Assembly (NCBI GenBank): GCA_023376005.1
Contig: CM042147.1
Coordinates: 126,225,690 to 126,289,689 of the forward strand
Direction of reading: 5' to 3'
DNA length: 64,000 nt
Origin: Doryteuthis pealeii
Taxonomy: Eukaryota > Mollusca > Cephalopoda > Myopsida > Loliginidae
Part shown: positions 53,160-64,000 of the stretch, in pieces
How positions within the stretch are numbered: position 1 is the stretch's first letter
Layout: each line of letters begins with the position of its first letter
Notes under the pieces: model-generated
Databases searched by the model: none
What the model was told of the DNA's origin: nothing
What the model saw: the letters and a program-made list of their open reading frames with translations, nothing else
Translations under genes and position numbers: made by a program

Positions 53160-53545
53160 GTGACATTATGATATGTGGCCTACCTTTTTGATTCTGTTAT
53201 AGTATGTGGCCTACCCGGTTCGAATGTGTCCTACCTCAGTAAGAGTATATTTATAGATATAAGTTGTAGGCAATTTATTGAAACTAATTATTTTTCACAT
53301 ATATTAAATTTCAAGAAATGCAATTCAGTCATAAGGTGTATATAGTAATTAAGAATAATTAAAAATGAATTTATCCATAATTTACAGGATTCAGAGATCT
53401 ATTTAATTCTAAAATATTCTAACATTCTGAGATAGGGTTAGGGTTAGTAGTTATTATTATACCTTATAATATGCTTTTTATGGTAGGCCATATACTATAA
53501 AAGAGACATGATTTCGTAGGCCACATAATATAATGGTACCTTATT
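53160..53545. repeat. TIR element with AGTATGTGGCCTACC ends
   Basis: GTTATAGTATGTGGCCTACC at the left and its near complement GGTAGGCCATATACTATAAA at the right; ATAGGGTTAGGGTTAGTAG inside. A second copy (59140-59935) is split by a SINE-like insertion. Confidence 0.8.
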
Positions 53546-53829
53546 ATGAATCAAGAATAAAGTATGATTTTTTTTTCTCCTTCAGCCTTGCCAATAAAAA
53601 CAATTGAATTGAAAATGTGTTTACTGCCATGTCTCTTGTTTTGGGTTTTTTTTCTTTGGCAAATTCAAATCCATTTAAAGAATTGTCTTTCATAATTTAA
53701 GATTTTGAAATAATATAGCACTAGCAAAACTACCCAGTGATACCCCGGATTTAAAAAGTTATAAATAAATCTATATTCATATAGAGATTAATAAAATACT
53801 TTTTCAAAACATTTTATTATCTTTTATTT

Positions 53830-54168
53830 GGTAATCTGAACATTAGCTACATAAATGAGAGTAACCTCCCCTTGTTTGTTTCACTTTGAAGCCATATGTT
53901 TTGGTTGGCTATTTTCATTTCACCGTAAATCTACACTGAAAATACAAATTTGTTTGAATCAATACAACTGCGTGTTTTAACATGAAAATATCATAAAAAG
54001 TGTTCTTAATAACAATTAAATTCATTTCAAATAATGTGCAAGCACAATCGTATTTTCAGTGTAGTTTCATGGTGAAATGAAAATGGCCAACAAAAACATA
54101 CGGCCTCCTCAAAGTGAAGCAAACAAAGGGAGGTTACTCTCATTTATGTAGCTAATGTTCAGATTACC
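53830..54168. repeat. MITE, long-TIR family, complete copy
   Basis: GGTAATCTGAACATTAGCTA to its complement; same family as 40859-41165. Confidence 0.88.
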
Positions 54169-54234
54169 ATATTTTCTAGTTATAATAATATAGCTACTAC
54201 ATTTTCTTTTATTAGATCTATTGATTTGATTTCA

Positions 54235-54545
54235 GGTTTGGTTGTTTTGTTTTATGGCTTGTCAACCCTTTCCGGGTCATTTAATGCCAAATCAAGTCAT
54301 TTTGATAAATGATTTGTTTAATTTCACGACTATTTCTTTTTAACTAAATTCTTTTTAAACCAAATTCTATTTCATGTGTGTTAATAAACTGGTAGAAATG
54401 ATTTACATTAACTTGCAAATATATTGATTTGACTCATAGATGGAATCTAACAGGTACTACCACTCCAGGTTAGAGTGGACTTGGGTAATGACAATGAAGG
54501 GGTACTCCACACTCCCCAGAGCTCCTTTAGTGTCATACCCAGGAC
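54235..54545. repeat. SINE-like retroposon copy (diverged)
   Basis: GGTACTACCACTCCAGGTTA and AATGACAATGAAGGGGTACT match the elements at 47714 and 59420. Confidence 0.7.
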
Positions 54546-54744
54546 AGGACTTTAATTCAGTAACATTAGAAGAAATTGTGTTTTGGTTTTGTTTTTCCAA
54601 TTTTCATTTTTTTGTAAAGAAAATAACAAAGACAATCATTGGGAAACGCAACTTTTATAAATATAATTTTCACTTTTTTTTTTTCCATTAAAAATTAAAA
54701 CTTTGGCAGGAATTTCAGGATAAAATTTTGGAAAAATAGGATTT

Positions 54745-54777
<33 letters not shown>

Positions 54778-54849
54778 CAAACCATAAAAAACGATCCAGA
54801 AATCAAACATTTAAAAAAAAGTCAGGAGGCTTCAATTTGATCCTTCATT

Positions 54850-54885
54850 TCATTTTTTGCTTTTCTTTTGGTGTTTGTCATCACT
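54850..54885 (-). CDS. IMPACT: IMPACT last coding exon
   Basis: SDDKHQKKSKK and TGA after the acceptor TTTTTCAG. Twelve codons; lysine-rich tail like the human end. Short, so slightly less certain than the others. Confidence 0.8.
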   Translation of the reverse strand, partial: SDDKHQKKSKK

Positions 54886-57571
54886 CTGAAAAAGAAAAAA
54901 AGATACTGTAATTAGTATGACACTAGTTATAATGGTAATCTTGAACTTTAAGTGACTAAATTCCTACCATAAAATTGTACTTGTGCATTATTTGAAATGA
55001 ACTTAATTGTTATTAAAAAGTCATTTTATGATATTTTTGAGCTAAAAACATGCATTAAAATGGATTTGAAAAGCGTCGTGTTTTCTCCATGAAAATTACG
55101 TTGAATCAAAGATGGCTGCCATTGTTTACAAGCTTCTTCTTGGAAAAAGAACGAAGGGACTTAACTCTCATTTAAATCTTAAAAGGACTTAACCCTCAAA
55201 GCATCATGGGTCGTCACCCATCCCAACCATTGAGTGTCTCAAAGTTTATGTAGGTAGGTCCTGTGCACTGATTAGCTGGTTCTATGGCCAATCAACAGCG
55301 GCCTGCTGAGATCTTACGTGACTAGCTGATTGATTGGAGGGGGCGTCTCTGACTGCCTGTCTAGCCTAAGAGCCAAAGTGGAGTGCTGCATAGCATGGAG
55401 TGCTCAGCCACTAGGGTTTCATCCTTAAGCATCACGGGTCACCACCCACTGCCAACAGGTGGTCCCATTGGGGTGATTTTACTCCTCTGCAGAGGTGCAG
55501 TTGGTGTATTCTTCTGTCTCAGCCAATAGGGTGGCGGGTGAGCAGGAGATTAGAGAAAGAATCAAGTCTATCCAGACCACAACTGTTAGGTATGACATAA
55601 CCCCAGACAGGTTGATATGCCATTAAAACCAACCAACCAGACCACAGCATTGTTACAATTGGCTAGAATGCTTATAATTGCCCTGGAGACTTGTTGTCAC
55701 TCAGAATTTCTTAATGTTTGGTTTGGTTTCTTTGTTGGTAATCTGAACATTAGCTACATAAATGAGTGTAACCTCCCCTTGTTTGTTTCACTTTGAGGAA
55801 GCCATATGTTTTGGTCGGCCATTTTTATTTCACCATAAATCTACACTGAAAATACGAATTTGTTGGAATCAATACAACTGCATGTTTTAACACGAAAATA
55901 TCATATCAAATGTGTTCTTAATTGTGCTTACACATTATTTGAAATGAACTTAATTGTTATTAGGAACACATTTTATGATATTTTTTGTGTTAAAACATGC
56001 AGTTGTATTGATTCAAATCTATTTTTATTTTTTAAAAGGTTGTTTTTTAAGCAATCCTTATACTTCTTCCAAGGCTTATGCTGTGACCTTTTGCCATCAT
56101 GCCAGCTGACCGTAAAGGAGTTGCTTTGGCATTCTAGCATCACTCATACACACAACATGACCTACCTATCGTATTTGGGCCGTTATGATAAGAGTTTCAA
56201 TGCTTGTGCATCCTGCCCTTGTAAGGACTTCTGTGTTAGGTGTGCTGTAGTACTGCAGTATAACAGACGTGTTCTTTGTTGAGCTATTCTATATATGTAC
56301 CTTTTATTCTTTTTAAGTTCTTTAATTAAAATATTATTGGAATAGCAAAATGCACCATGATTAATAAGATAGATAAATCTATACACTTACTTTCCCTTTG
56401 ATGTAGCCACACTGTTCACAGAGTTGTCGGGCAGCGTTGTTTATATGCTTAAAACGATCAGGTCCAAGCAGAATTCCTCCATACCAACGTGATATGACCA
56501 CTATCAAATTTGAAGCATCAATTATCTGTAACAAAATTAAAATGGTTATATACAACATAAATGCTTCATCAAATCACAAATATTTTTTTAAAACAAGACT
56601 GCAGACCATATTTTTCAGTGGATAAATCATACTAAAACTGTATTATTCAGTTTAGACACTTTATTATTTCAGTGTATAAGACACACAGACACTTTATTTT
56701 TTTTCAGTGTATAAGACACACAGACACTTTATTTTTTTCGGTGTACAAGACACACAGACACTTTATTTTTTTCAGTGTACAAGACACACAGACACTTTAT
56801 TTTTTCAGTGTATAAGACACACAGACACTTTATTTTTTCAGTGTATAAGACACACAGACACTTTATTTTTTCAGTGCACAAGACATAAAACACAGTATTT
56901 CTCAGTGCACAAGACATACTAACCATAGAAATTAAATGTTTTGGGCAAGGTGTATTTTTTTTATCTCTGCTCCACATGGAGGGTGAAAAAGGCATCTGGA
57001 GGAATAAAGTTGTGTGTATACAAGAAAATGTCTCCGTGCACAATAGAATGCAGAAAGAGACAACCCCCAGCAGCAAAGAGATAAAACCTGGCCCAACAGA
57101 AGAAGAAGAAACCCCCAGCTGGAAAGATAAACTGCAACCCCAATACGATGAACAGAGCACCCTGATAGAAGAATCTAAGGAGACCTGACTATGCAACAAT
57201 TGCGTCTGGCACAAGGTTGTATTTGCAGTACAATCAAACACAAGCAACTCTGGCCAGAATTTGAATTCAGATTTTCAATTCTATTGTTCATGTCAATAAT
57301 CATTATATAACCCAATGCGTTGTAGGAAATGAACTCGTCAACCAGAGTTCAATTCCTGGATGAAGCTTTTTACATTTCACATGGCGCTAATACCCTTGGG
57401 AAAGGTATGAATGCAATTCTCCCTCCAGCTACGGGTAAATAGCAGTGCAGGCTTGGCTCTTTAACCATGGTTAGGTAACCAGTCTAGAGGTAGGAAAACT
57501 CTGAATTCAAACCTGTTAAACTCCACTTAAGAAATTGAGCTTGTGTCACATCCTGCTTGTGCAGAGGGGTT

Positions 57572-57630
<59 letters not shown>

Positions 57631-60600
57631 AATGCTTCCTAAAATGAATGTGGTGTCTGCTAAAGCTGAAATTTTAAGATTGGAAGAAGAACTCACGTTT
57701 AAAAGATGGAGTAGACGAGATCCAGCATGAGTTTCTCCATCATCTTCACAGCCTTGCATAATCCCCAAGCAGCCATTGGGAGTAACCCTTTAAAAGGAAA
57801 AAAAAAAAAAAAAAAAATGTTAATTGGTATTAATAGATTTTATTTTTACAACTTTAAAAAAAAAAAAAAAAAATTAAATTAGAGAACAAAGGAAAAAAAA
57901 CAACAAAAAAAGAAAGGAAAAAGAAAAGAAAAAACAAAACAAAACAAAAGCTAAGTATATAAATTTTTCTATTGACGGTTTTTATTTTGAATTTGACATG
58001 GCTACAATCTTGCAACATTGACCGGATGTCAAACAGACAATATTGGATACACTTGTTCTCAACAGACATTCAAAAAAAAAAAAAAAAAAGAAATTACAGT
58101 TATTCGCCCATTTCATTCATAACATGAGGAGGAGAAGAAGAAAGAAAAAAAAAGGAGAGGAAAAAGAAATAAGAAGAAAAATTATAACCACACAAATAGA
58201 AACGTAAGCATGTCCATTTCTGATACGAATCTCTGATGATGAAGTTCATGCTTCGAAATCGATAAGACAAAAATAACATTTTTTTTTCATACGCATTGTA
58301 TTTGCCTTCAAATTTCTAAATATTATAACATACTTAACAATGCTTCAAGAAAATTACCAATTACGTTAATTGGTTAAATTTTTGGAATCAAATACGTCTT
58401 TCCTTTCTAGTCCAATACCGAAAAGCCAAAACACCAGTCCACAGGGGACTAATTCTAGTCCAATACTGAAAAGCCAAAACACCAGTCCACAGGGGACTAA
58501 TTCTAGTCCAATACCGAAAAGCCAAAACACCAGTCAACAGGGGACTAATTCTAGTCCAATACTGAAAAGCCAAAACACCAGTCCACAGGGGACTAATTCT
58601 AGTCCAATAGCGAAAAGCCAAAACACCAGTCCACAGGGGACTAATTCTAGTTCAATACCGAAAATCACTTTCAAACACACAGTTTCTCATATTTGTGCAC
58701 ACTCAACCAACTCACTACATAAAGTGTGAAAAAGACTGTAGCTCCTCAAAATTTCCCCCAGTCTTTTATTATGGCAAGCTATGACCAACTGGCTAATCAA
58801 TGCATGTGGCTTCCTGCATATTGTGTGTTATGTAAAAAAGTTCATAGGCTGACCAAGATACTCTTGTTTAATCTGACCAAATGAGGTTTATTTTTCAGCA
58901 TAGTCCCCCTTTCAATCCACTCATTTCTTCCATCGGTGTTGCAGTGCTTGGGATCCATTGGTTAAAAAAGTCACCAACAGCAGATATGATAGTAGCCCAT
59001 GAACTTTTCAGCCCATCCTCAACAATTCATACATACATACACCCTTTAATTTGTGGCAAACAAAGATGAATACATAATTCTCCAGTAAGCTCATTGGAGA
59101 AATTATCTTTCACAGAGTTAAACTGTAACTTTATTTGGTGCCGTTATAGTATGTGGCCTACCGGTTTGAATGTGGCCTACCTCAGAAAGAGTATATTTAT
59201 AGATATAAGTTGTAGGCAATTTATTGAAACTAATTATTTTCCACATATATTCAATTTCAAGAAATGCAATTCAGTCATAAGCTGTATATAGTAATTAAGA
59301 ATAATTAAAAAAGAATTTATCCATAATTTACATGAATCAGAGATCTATTTAATCCTAAAATCATGAAATAGGGTTAGGGTTAGCAGTTATTATTAGAACC
59401 TTATAATATGCTTTTTATGTTTGTTTGTTTGTTTTGTTTTACAAGATATCAACCTCAGTGGGTCATTTAATGCCGATAAAGTTTTGAAATAAATCAATTC
59501 TTAATGGATAATACAATTTTTTTATAAATATATTTTTCTATTTAACCCATAGATGGGACCATAACAAGTACTACCACTCCGGGTCAGAGTGGAACAGGGA
59601 GCAATGGTGATGAAGGGTTGCTCCACATTCCCCAAACCTCCAAAACTGGAACCTTACCATCAGATAGAGTTTAACGTCATTCCGAGGACATGTAGACCCG
59701 CAGCCACCGCCTTCTAACACCCATATGATAAAAAGGGGTTGGGGCTTGCCATAAGGGCAATAGGGTTGGGAAAATCATATAGGTGCTAGCGCTTGACGTG
59801 ACCCGCCGATTGATCGGAGGGGGCCTCTCCGACTGCCCGTCTAGCCTGCTTTTTATGGTAGGCCACATACTATAAGAGGACATGATTTCATAGGCCACAT
59901 TCAAAAGGTAGGCCACATACTATAATGGTACCCATTATTTTTATTAGAGAATAAAGAAGAATAAGCAAAGATGTTGTATAAACTGACCTGTATGCAAACA
60001 TGTTATGAGTGGCATTTGCTATTTTTCTATTCTCATATAGTTTGTCCAGAACCATTTGTACCTGAAATAAGTGAAAGAATTGACCTGAATTTAATGTGAG
60101 TGATGGTAGGGAAAGAGTGTAGGATTTGCAGAAAGAGGAATTATTAAATTATTAAAATTGGCACACACACACACACACACATATATATATGTTGAAAGGA
60201 AAAATAAAATAAACAAAGGAAAGAAAATGCTGAATGGACAAAATAGATTTACTAACACGTGTTTCGGCCAGGAGTTTGTTCATGTACACATGTATTCTAT
60301 TTATTATTATTCTAAATATAAAATAAAATAATAACATTTATCTTTATCTTTAAGCATACAAAGAATAATGTCCTTCATCTGAGTAAAATGTTTGGTATTT
60401 GAAATTAAAGAGGTAAAAATACAGAGAATTTTGAAGTGTTCAAAGAATTCTCTGTATTTTGACCAAGGAAAAATGATATTTGTCATTTGTAAAACAGAAA
60501 GAATCAGATCCTACCTGACATTTGTGAGTGAGTGGTGCCAAATGCGCCTGAAACGTGCTCCTTCTTTCCGTAAATGGTTCACCATGTGTAATGGGGGGAC

Positions 60601-63289
60601 ACTCACAGTCTAAATAGAATGAAAACAAGAAACATATACTTAAACAGAATAATAAAATGGTACCGTTTAGGTTTATTTCTTTAATGACATATCAACTCCT
60701 TATGAGTTATTTAATGCTGAAATAGGGTCAGTTAAGCTCAGTCGGTAGAGCATCCGCCTCGGAACCATAAAGTTTCTGGTTCAATATCAGCACATGACTC
60801 AGCTTGGATCTGAACAGAATAACAAAAAGGTACTGTTTGGGTTTATTTTAAGCTTAACACCTGTACTCCAGCTATGGTTAGCAGAATGAGAACAGGATAC
60901 CCCCGTGGACTGAATAAAGGGTTAGGTTCAAAGTTCCGTGATGGCTCCTGATTATGACAAAAAGGTTCCCCGAGTCCAACAAGAAATACCTGAAAAAGGC
61001 TGGAGGCACATCGGCCGAAACATTGTACACATAAAAATGAAGATGAGGACAATAATACAAATAATACTAAATAAAAAAATAAAATAAAATTGAAATTGAA
61101 TGAACGGCTATGTCCATCACATCACGGTTTGCGCGTGACGTTTTAAAAAAAAAAGAAAAAAAAAAAAAGAACACCACGAGACGCGTGTTTATAACATAAA
61201 AAAAAAATAACGACCAAAAAAAACAAAAAAAAAAACGCTTCCATTTCCGAAAATCGTCTCTGAAGATAAAGTTTTACTTTGAAATCGATAAGACAGAAAA
61301 TAACATCTTTTTGTTTTTATTTTTTACTTGCATTGTAATTGCTTTCAAATTAATACATTATAAAATAATACTAACTCCTTAAGAGCTATTTGATGCTGAA
61401 ACAGGGGTCAGTTAAGCTCAGTCGGTAGAGCGTCCGCCTCAGAACCACAAAGTTCCTGGTTCGATATCAGCCCTTGCCAACTCAGCACATGAATAGCACA
61501 GCTTGGATCTGTGTGGTAAAGTGAGGAGCTGATGGTAAGTGTGGTGCTCCACCTCAGATGCAAAAAACAACCTCCCAGGTCTAGCACTATTGAAAAGGGG
61601 ATAGACTCTCCACTGTCTGGCTGAATGATATGCCACATTGTCTACTTTGCTTTTACTTTAATTAAAACTGAAATTTGATTCATTTTCAGTGTTCATTGTA
61701 TTTTTTTATATGTCAATTTTTGTTTACACAACAGTTATATGATATCAAGTATTCCTATCTAATACAAAATACAAATATCTAATACAAATAATGTGCACAC
61801 AGTTACAGAGATGCTGATAGGTATACGTCCTGCGTTCCTGACATATAAAAATCTAAAAGGACGCAGTAAAATCATATCCATCCATCCCAATGTTTTTCTT
61901 TTTTCTTCCCTCACCATTTCAAGCTAACTATAAATACATTTCAATAGTTTCTTTGAAACGAATTACACAGGATAGGTTACAAGGTAGGAGTTAGGTGGCT
62001 TTAGTTGTTTCCCCAGATCATAAATAAAAACCCTACAATTTATTAAGAAACTTTAGTTGGGACCCATAGATTTTCCCGGGGACTCATTCAAAGCAATTAT
62101 GTGTATCCCAGGATGCACTAAATCAAAAAACTATCAGCATCACTGCAGTTATGTGATATCAAGTATTCTTATCTAATACAAATAATGTGCACACAGTTGT
62201 ATGGCATATTCTACAGCCACAGCCGCCAGGGGGGGGGGGTGATGGTAAAACTGAAGAATCATTTAATAATGATTGGGAATGACTAAAAAGAAAAAAAGGT
62301 AATTTATGAGGAAGTGTGTCCCAGTCTCCTGCCTCAAAAATTGCTACCCGGTGACTATTATAATAACGACCCAGCTCAGTCTATCCAAAACTATCCATCT
62401 TCATATCTATCTATCTATCTCAATTTGTTCATATTTATCTATATTACTTTAAATACTAAGATTTTTTTATTCATGTTTGTTTAATGTCTTGTTTTTAGTT
62501 TAAATAAACAAGAATAAACAAGACAAAAAAAGATGCGACCCCCCCCCCAATATATTTACTTGTCGAAAATATCTATCTATCTATCTATTTATCTCCATTT
62601 GTTCATATCTATCTATATTATTTTGTTTGTTTATCTATCTATCTATCTCAGTCTATTCCAAACTATATATCCATCTTCATATCTAAACAAGAATTACGAC
62701 AAATTACTATTGAAGTAAGTCAGTTAGACAGTCACCAATTGGTTTTAGCAGTGTGACTGGCCAAGCCTAACCATGAAGTTACTAGTTCCAATGAACCCAC
62801 TATAACAGCTTAAATAATTACTGCCACTACTGCCAGGAAGAGTCCATTAAGCTGAGGAGGTGTTTGACTGTTCCACTGTCCAATAGTTAACAATCTGTAA
62901 CAGTCATTTCCAGACTGCAGGTTCAATCCTGGCTAAGGGTGAAAGTAACACAGAATAACAATTAACAGTATTCTACAATTACGATAAATAAACAAGAATT
63001 ACAAGCTGGGGGTTGTTATTTTGATAGTCACCAGGTAGCAATTTTTGAGGCAGGAGACCGGGACGCACTTCCTCATAAATTACCAAAAAGAGAGTTTACT
63101 CTAAAAAAATTAAAAAAATAAATAAATGTCTTCTTTTATTCCCTTTTTTTTTCTTACCTTCATTTCTAGAATCCAAAGTTTCATCTGAATGTTTTGAATA
63201 AATTTCTGATGGGAGAAAGTCTTCATCATAATCGTCATCCACTGCTTCCATTGTTACATTTTTAAATTGGTTTTCAACCTGTGCAACAT
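54850..63289 (-). CDS. IMPACT: IMPACT homologue (GCN2-pathway regulator), 3' six exons
   Basis: Minus-strand exons: 63158-63278 (or 63289), 60515-60609, 59988-60061, 57697-57787, 56391-56525, 54850-54885 with TGA. All junctions are GT/AG and in phase. The product covers the UPF0029/Impact domain: PPITHGEPFTERRSTFQAHL, KLYENRKIANATHNMFAYR, GCEDDGETHAGSRLLHLL, VVISRWYGGILLGPDRFKHI and NNAARQL, closely matching human IMPACT (ERRSTFQAHLAP, CEDDGETAAGGRLLHL, SRWYGGILLGPDRFKHINN). An acidic linker (VDDDYDEDF) precedes it. In vertebrates and yeast (Yih1) the protein binds GCN1 and restrains GCN2 activation in amino-acid starvation. The N-terminal RWD domain must lie beyond the right edge. The C-terminus is a short lysine-rich tail, as in the human protein. 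Confidence 0.93.
55180..55640. repeat. Dispersed retroposon in the last IMPACT intron
   Basis: Contains GATTGATTGGAGGGGGCGTC, TGCCTGTCTAGCCTAAGAGC and the 3' end CAGGTTGATATGCCATTAAA with an (ACCA)n tail; related to 9410-10060 and 47714-48132. Confidence 0.7.
55737..56010. repeat. MITE, long-TIR family, truncated
   Basis: Left arm and centre of the 40859-41165 element; the right arm is missing. Confidence 0.8.
56391..56525 (-). CDS. IMPACT: IMPACT exon with RWYGGILLGPDRF motif
   Basis: IIDASNLIVVISRWYGGILL then GPDRFKHINNAARQLCEQCG and YIKGK. The most conserved stretch of the UPF0029 family. Acceptor TTACAG, donor GTAAGT. Confidence 0.95.
56645..56930. repeat. 33-36-bp minisatellite, about eight copies
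   Basis: Unit CAGACACTTTATTTTTTCAG then TGTATAAGACACA. In an IMPACT intron. Open frames (TDTLFFQC repeats) are artefacts of the repeat. Confidence 0.92.
57297..57625 (+). repeat. SINE-like repeat followed by (AT)n
   Basis: GAGTTCAATTCCTGG (B-box-like) and CTCCAGCTACGGGTAAATAG match 43670-43960; (AT)n at 57578-57625. Confidence 0.7.
57697..57787 (-). CDS. IMPACT: IMPACT exon with CEDDGET motif
   Basis: VTPNGCLGIMQGCEDDGETH then AGSRLLHLLN. Acceptor TTTTAAAG, donor GTGAGT. The first ten residues differ from the vertebrate IYCEDKQTFL. Confidence 0.92.
58233..58350 (+). ncRNA. PLE-LTR-like repeat with intact hammerhead core
   Basis: CTGATGA (58233-58239), GAAG-TTCATG-CTTC (stem II), GAAA (58255-58258), TCGATA, then downstream GCATTGTATTTGCCTTCAAA and AATGCTTCAAGAAAATTA. 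The same tail follows the palindromes at 13517 and 46830. Stem I is only three pairs. Confidence 0.6.
58405..58660. repeat. 48-bp minisatellite, about five copies
   Basis: Unit CTAGTCCAATACCGAAAAGC then CAAAACACCAGTCCACAGGG and GACTAATT. 48 is a multiple of three, so a plus frame (PIPKSQNTSPQGTNSS) and a minus frame stay open. Intronic. Confidence 0.93.
59140..59935. repeat. TIR element (AGTATGTGGCCTACC ends), interrupted
   Basis: Left part 59140-59419, right part 59847-59935; matches 53160-53545. GTAGGCCACATACTATAATG closes it. Confidence 0.82.
59420..59846 (-). mobile_element. 427-bp SINE-like retroposon with exact 11-bp target duplication
   Basis: TGCTTTTTATG flanks both sides (59409-59419 and 59847-59857). 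On the minus strand it starts GGCTAGACGGGCAGTCGGAG and ends with ACAAACAAACAAACA after GGTTGATATCTTG. Same family as 47714-48132. No coding frame; no tRNA boxes recognised. Confidence 0.85.
59988..60061 (-). CDS. IMPACT: IMPACT exon, central helix
   Basis: VQMVLDKLYENRKIANATHN then MFAY and a split Arg. Acceptor TTTCAG, donor GTCAGT. Confidence 0.94.
60515..60609 (-). CDS. IMPACT: IMPACT exon, start of Impact domain
   Basis: DCECPPITHGEPFTERRSTF then QAHLAPLTHKCQ. Acceptor TATTTAG, donor GTAGGA. Near-identical to the human PPIDHGIPITDRRSTFQAHL segment. Confidence 0.94.
60725..60810 (+). repeat. tRNA-derived SINE, truncated
   Basis: GTTAAGCTCAGTCGGTAGAG and GGTTCAATATCAG; body missing. Confidence 0.75.
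60988..61350 (+). ncRNA. Two hammerhead-like remnants with PLE-like tail
   Basis: 60990-61030: CTGAAAA, GGCTGG-loop-CGGCC, GAAA, CATTGTAC. 61260-61300: CTGAAGA, AAAG-TTTTA-CTTT, GAAATCGATAAGACA, then TTGCATTGTAATTGCTTTCA, the tail seen at 58233-58350. Core boxes are decayed. Confidence 0.4.
61405..61627 (+). repeat. tRNA-derived SINE, near full length
   Basis: GTTAAGCTCAGTCGGTAGAG, GGTTCGATATCAGCCC and a full body ending near ACTGTCTGGCTGA. Confidence 0.85.
62299..63084. repeat. TIR element with nested SINE
   Basis: GGTAATTTATGAGGAAGTGT to its complement; same element as the array at 23432-24905. 62707-62975 interrupts it and holds CAATAGTTAACAATCTG and GCAGGTTCAATCCTGGCTAA, tRNA-like boxes; ATTAC recurs at both insert edges. 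Confidence 0.75.
63158..63289 (-). CDS. IMPACT: IMPACT exon (acidic linker); acceptor uncertain
   Basis: Reads VENQFKNVTMEAVDDDYDED then FLPSEIYSKHSDETLDSRNE. Two AG sites fit: after 63290 (phase 1 entry) or after 63279 (phase 0). A T-rich tract precedes the first. Donor GTAAG at 63157. Confidence 0.8.
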
Positions 63290-63380
63290 CTTCAATGAAA
63301 ACAAAAACAATACAAAAAATAATTGACTTGACTTCATCTGATATTCCAACTACTAACTAGTATCAATTACATACTTATCC

Positions 63381-63769
63381 GGTAATCTGAACATTAGCTA
63401 CATAAATGAGAGTAATCTCCCCATGTTTGTTTCACTTTTGAGGAAGCCGTTTGTTTTGGCCGGCCATTTTCATTTCACTGTAAATCTAAACTGAAAATAA
63501 GAATTTGTCCGAATCCATACAACTGCATGTTTTAACACGAAAATATCATAATATGTGTTCTTAATAACAATTAAGTTCATTTTAAATAATGCGCAAGCAC
63601 AATTAAGAACACATTTTATGATATTTTCATGTTAAAACATGCAGTTGTATTGACTCGAACAAATTCGTATTTTCAGTGTAGATTTACAGTGAAATGAAAA
63701 TGTCTGACCAAAACATACGGCTTCCTCAAAGTGAAAGAAACAAGGGGGGATTACTCTCATCCGATTACC
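63381..63769. repeat. MITE, long-TIR family, complete copy
   Basis: GGTAATCTGAACATTAGCTA to GATTACCC. It lies just upstream, in transcript order, of the first visible IMPACT exon. 63820-64000 is the repeat also found at 44600-45625. Confidence 0.85.
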
Positions 63770-64000
63770 CTTATCCCACTTACATTTCTCTCTTTTCAAT
63801 ATTGTAGTTAATATGGGGATCCCTTGGCAAAAGTATTTAACTTTTAATGTAATAAAATATTATATTAAATCAAAAAGACTAACAAAACTAAATAAGAACG
63901 AATATAAAAATATTACACTTATTTTAATGTTATTTCAATTGATTTCTATATAAAATCATATATAGGATTGCTTTTAATATGTTTGTGAATAACATGACAG

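Noticed and set aside
56729..57247. 172-codon minus-strand open frame
   Set aside because: Half of it is the 33-bp minisatellite and the rest matches no family; it lies in an IMPACT intron without splice support.
60244..60275. GGCCGAAACACGTGTTAG (minus) as another hammerhead
   Set aside because: The GAAACACGUGU half is there but no CUGAUGA lies at the right distance; the same holds for 7365-7380 and 46210-46230.

Overview
This is an AT-rich animal nuclear window with three multi-exon protein-coding genes buried in dense repeats. Exons are short (about 36-265 nt) with GT..AG introns of 0.4-3.8 kb. The genes are bilaterian orthologues. The repeats are tRNA- and 5S-derived SINEs, Penelope-like retroelement (PLE) debris, LINE fragments, MITEs and (AT)n tracts. 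Together they suggest a mollusc, possibly a coleoid cephalopod; that placement is inference, not proof.

Layout. (1) 1-9310, minus strand: the 5' five exons of a glycoside hydrolase family 1 beta-glucosidase, running off the left edge and carrying a +1 homopolymer frameshift in exon 3. (2) 9311-29571: about 20 kb of intergenic DNA made of LINE fragments, SINEs, two large CT-rich minisatellite fields, an LTR, foldback elements and a PLE endonuclease remnant. (3) 29572-48522, plus strand: a complete SIRT5 (mitochondrial NAD-dependent deacylase) gene in nine exons, 317 codons, no internal stops, including a 37-codon first exon that looks like a mitochondrial presequence. (4) 48523-54849: intergenic DNA between convergent genes, with a 34-bp minisatellite, a long-period tandem array, a LINE 3' end and a MITE. 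(5) 54850-63289, minus strand: the 3' six exons of an IMPACT homologue (regulator of GCN2 signalling), covering the whole UPF0029/Impact domain; its N-terminal RWD part lies beyond the right edge. The three genes share no obvious pathway and no operon-like logic applies.

The most unusual content is in the repeats. At least eight loci have hammerhead-ribozyme architecture (CUGAUGA, a short stem II, GAAA, a minimal stem III). Several lie in the arms of long foldback palindromes that abut (AT)n tracts, and one lies near a PLE GIY-YIG endonuclease remnant whose two halves face opposite directions. PLE-borne hammerheads are known in animals, but the number of unrelated-looking variants here is striking. 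Two about 420-bp SINE-like insertions flanked by exact 11-bp target duplications, and two solo LTRs, can also be delimited from the sequence alone. All boundaries were read by eye; no alignment or folding program was run.
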